DNA of 6,184 nucleotides from SAR92 clade bacterium (GTDB lineage Bacteria > Pseudomonadota > Gammaproteobacteria > Pseudomonadales > Porticoccaceae): positions 1-6,184 of the forward strand of contig JABBBF010000179.1 of the NCBI GenBank assembly GCA_018607545.1, read 5' to 3'. The notes beneath the pieces are model-generated. The model was not told the origin of the DNA and ran no database searches. It saw only the letters and a program-made list of their open reading frames with translations. This document shows positions 5,734-6,184 of the stretch, one piece after another; the stretch's first letter is position 1; each line of letters begins with the position of its first letter. A program made the translations under genes and the position numbers.

Positions 5734-6184
5734 TGATAGCTTGCCAGTATTGCGTCCAGTTTATCCTGCGCGGCGAGAATCATCTCGGCGGCTTCGCGAA
5801 CTGCGCCACTACCACCACAGCGGCTGGCTTGCCAGAGTGCACTGGCGGCGACGGTAGCGCTGCCGTTGGCCACGGTCATTCCCAGCCCGACACGGTTGAT
5901 TACCGCAAGGTCTGGCAAATCATCGCCCATAAAGGCGATTTCGTCCATCTGGATATCCATGGTTTCCAGCAGTTCGCCAAGGGCGGTGAGCTTGTCTTCG
6001 CGACCCTGAACTACAGGCGAAATACCCAATTCGTCGGCGCGCCTCTGTAATAATTTCGAGACCCGCCCGGTAATAATACCGACCTGAACTCCACCGCGTT
6101 GAAGTAGTTTAATACCCAGGCCATCCTGGATATCGAAGGCCTTGAGTTCTTCGCCATTGTTGCCGTAGTAGAGATGACCGTCGG
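5730..6184 (-). CDS. kdsC: 3-deoxy-D-manno-octulosonate 8-phosphate phosphatase KdsC (5' end missing)
   Basis: The last 150 codons of KdsC, a cytoplasmic HAD-superfamily phosphatase that converts Kdo-8-phosphate to Kdo for the LPS inner core. The frame is open through the right edge, so about 25-30 N-terminal residues with the nucleophile DxDG motif are outside the window. The visible part starts at DGHLYYGNNGEELKAFDIQDG, the family block just after the nucleophile loop. HAD motif II is the Thr of IITGR, motif III Lys is probably in GREDKL, and motif IV is FMGDDLPDL. The C-terminal CGGSGAVREAAEMIL corresponds to the conserved GG-GAVRE tail. A TTG at 6027-6029 inside LGISPVVQG could be mistaken for a start; continued homology upstream rules that out. 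It overlaps lptC by 4 nt (ATGA). Confidence 0.96.
   Translation of the reverse strand, partial: DGHLYYGNNGEELKAFDIQDGLGIKLLQRGGVQVGIITGRVSKLLQRRADELGISPVVQGREDKLTALGELLETMDIQMDEIAFMGDDLPDLAVINRVGLGMTVANGSATVAASALWQASRCGGSGAVREAAEMILAAQDKLDAILASYQ

Noticed and set aside
6027..6029. TTG as a possible start of a short 99-residue protein
   Set aside because: The same frame continues upstream to the window edge with clear KdsC sequence, including the IITGR motif, so this is an internal leucine codon.

Overview
The window holds the conserved gammaproteobacterial 'rpoN cluster', entirely on the minus strand. Read 5'->3' on that strand (right to left here) the order is kdsC (5'-truncated at the window edge) - lptC - lptA - lptB - rpoN - hpf - ptsN - rapZ - ptsO (npr), then the first 24 codons of another gene cut by the left edge. 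This matches the order in E. coli, Pseudomonas and relatives. Protein style and moderate GC suggest a free-living, possibly marine gammaproteobacterium, but the window does not fix the genus. No plus-strand gene, RNA gene, mobile element or CRISPR array is supported.

Right part (3883-6184): envelope genes. KdsC finishes Kdo synthesis. LptC, LptA and LptB are the inner-membrane anchor, periplasmic bridge and ATPase of the LPS export machine. The genes are tightly coupled: kdsC/lptC share ATGA, lptC/lptA overlap by 14 nt and lptA/lptB share the A of TGATG.

Middle (3750-3882): the one sizeable regulatory gap inside the cluster. It carries an essentially perfect -24/-12 sigma-54 promoter (TGGCAC-N5-TTGCA) directly in front of the gene for sigma-54 itself. 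This is interleaved with a good sigma-70 promoter (TTGCCA-18-TAAAAT) whose -10 lies inside the sigma-54 site. Upstream are an IHF-like site and a 37-bp AT-rich inverted repeat. This autoregulatory arrangement is the most interesting signal in the window.

Left part (202-3749): rpoN (sigma-54), hpf (ribosome hibernation factor), ptsN (EIIA-Ntr), rapZ (nucleotide-binding RNase adaptor) and ptsO (NPr). ptsO and ptsN form the end of the nitrogen phosphotransfer chain; the first enzyme of the chain (PtsP) is not in the window. In enteric bacteria RapZ controls glucosamine-6-phosphate synthase through small RNAs, which links this half to envelope precursor supply.

Minor curiosities are a 15-bp tandem repeat extending the LptA signal peptide, a 16-bp-periodic repeat between rpoN and hpf, a Gln-rich expansion in RpoN, and an rpoN start with no visible Shine-Dalgarno sequence.
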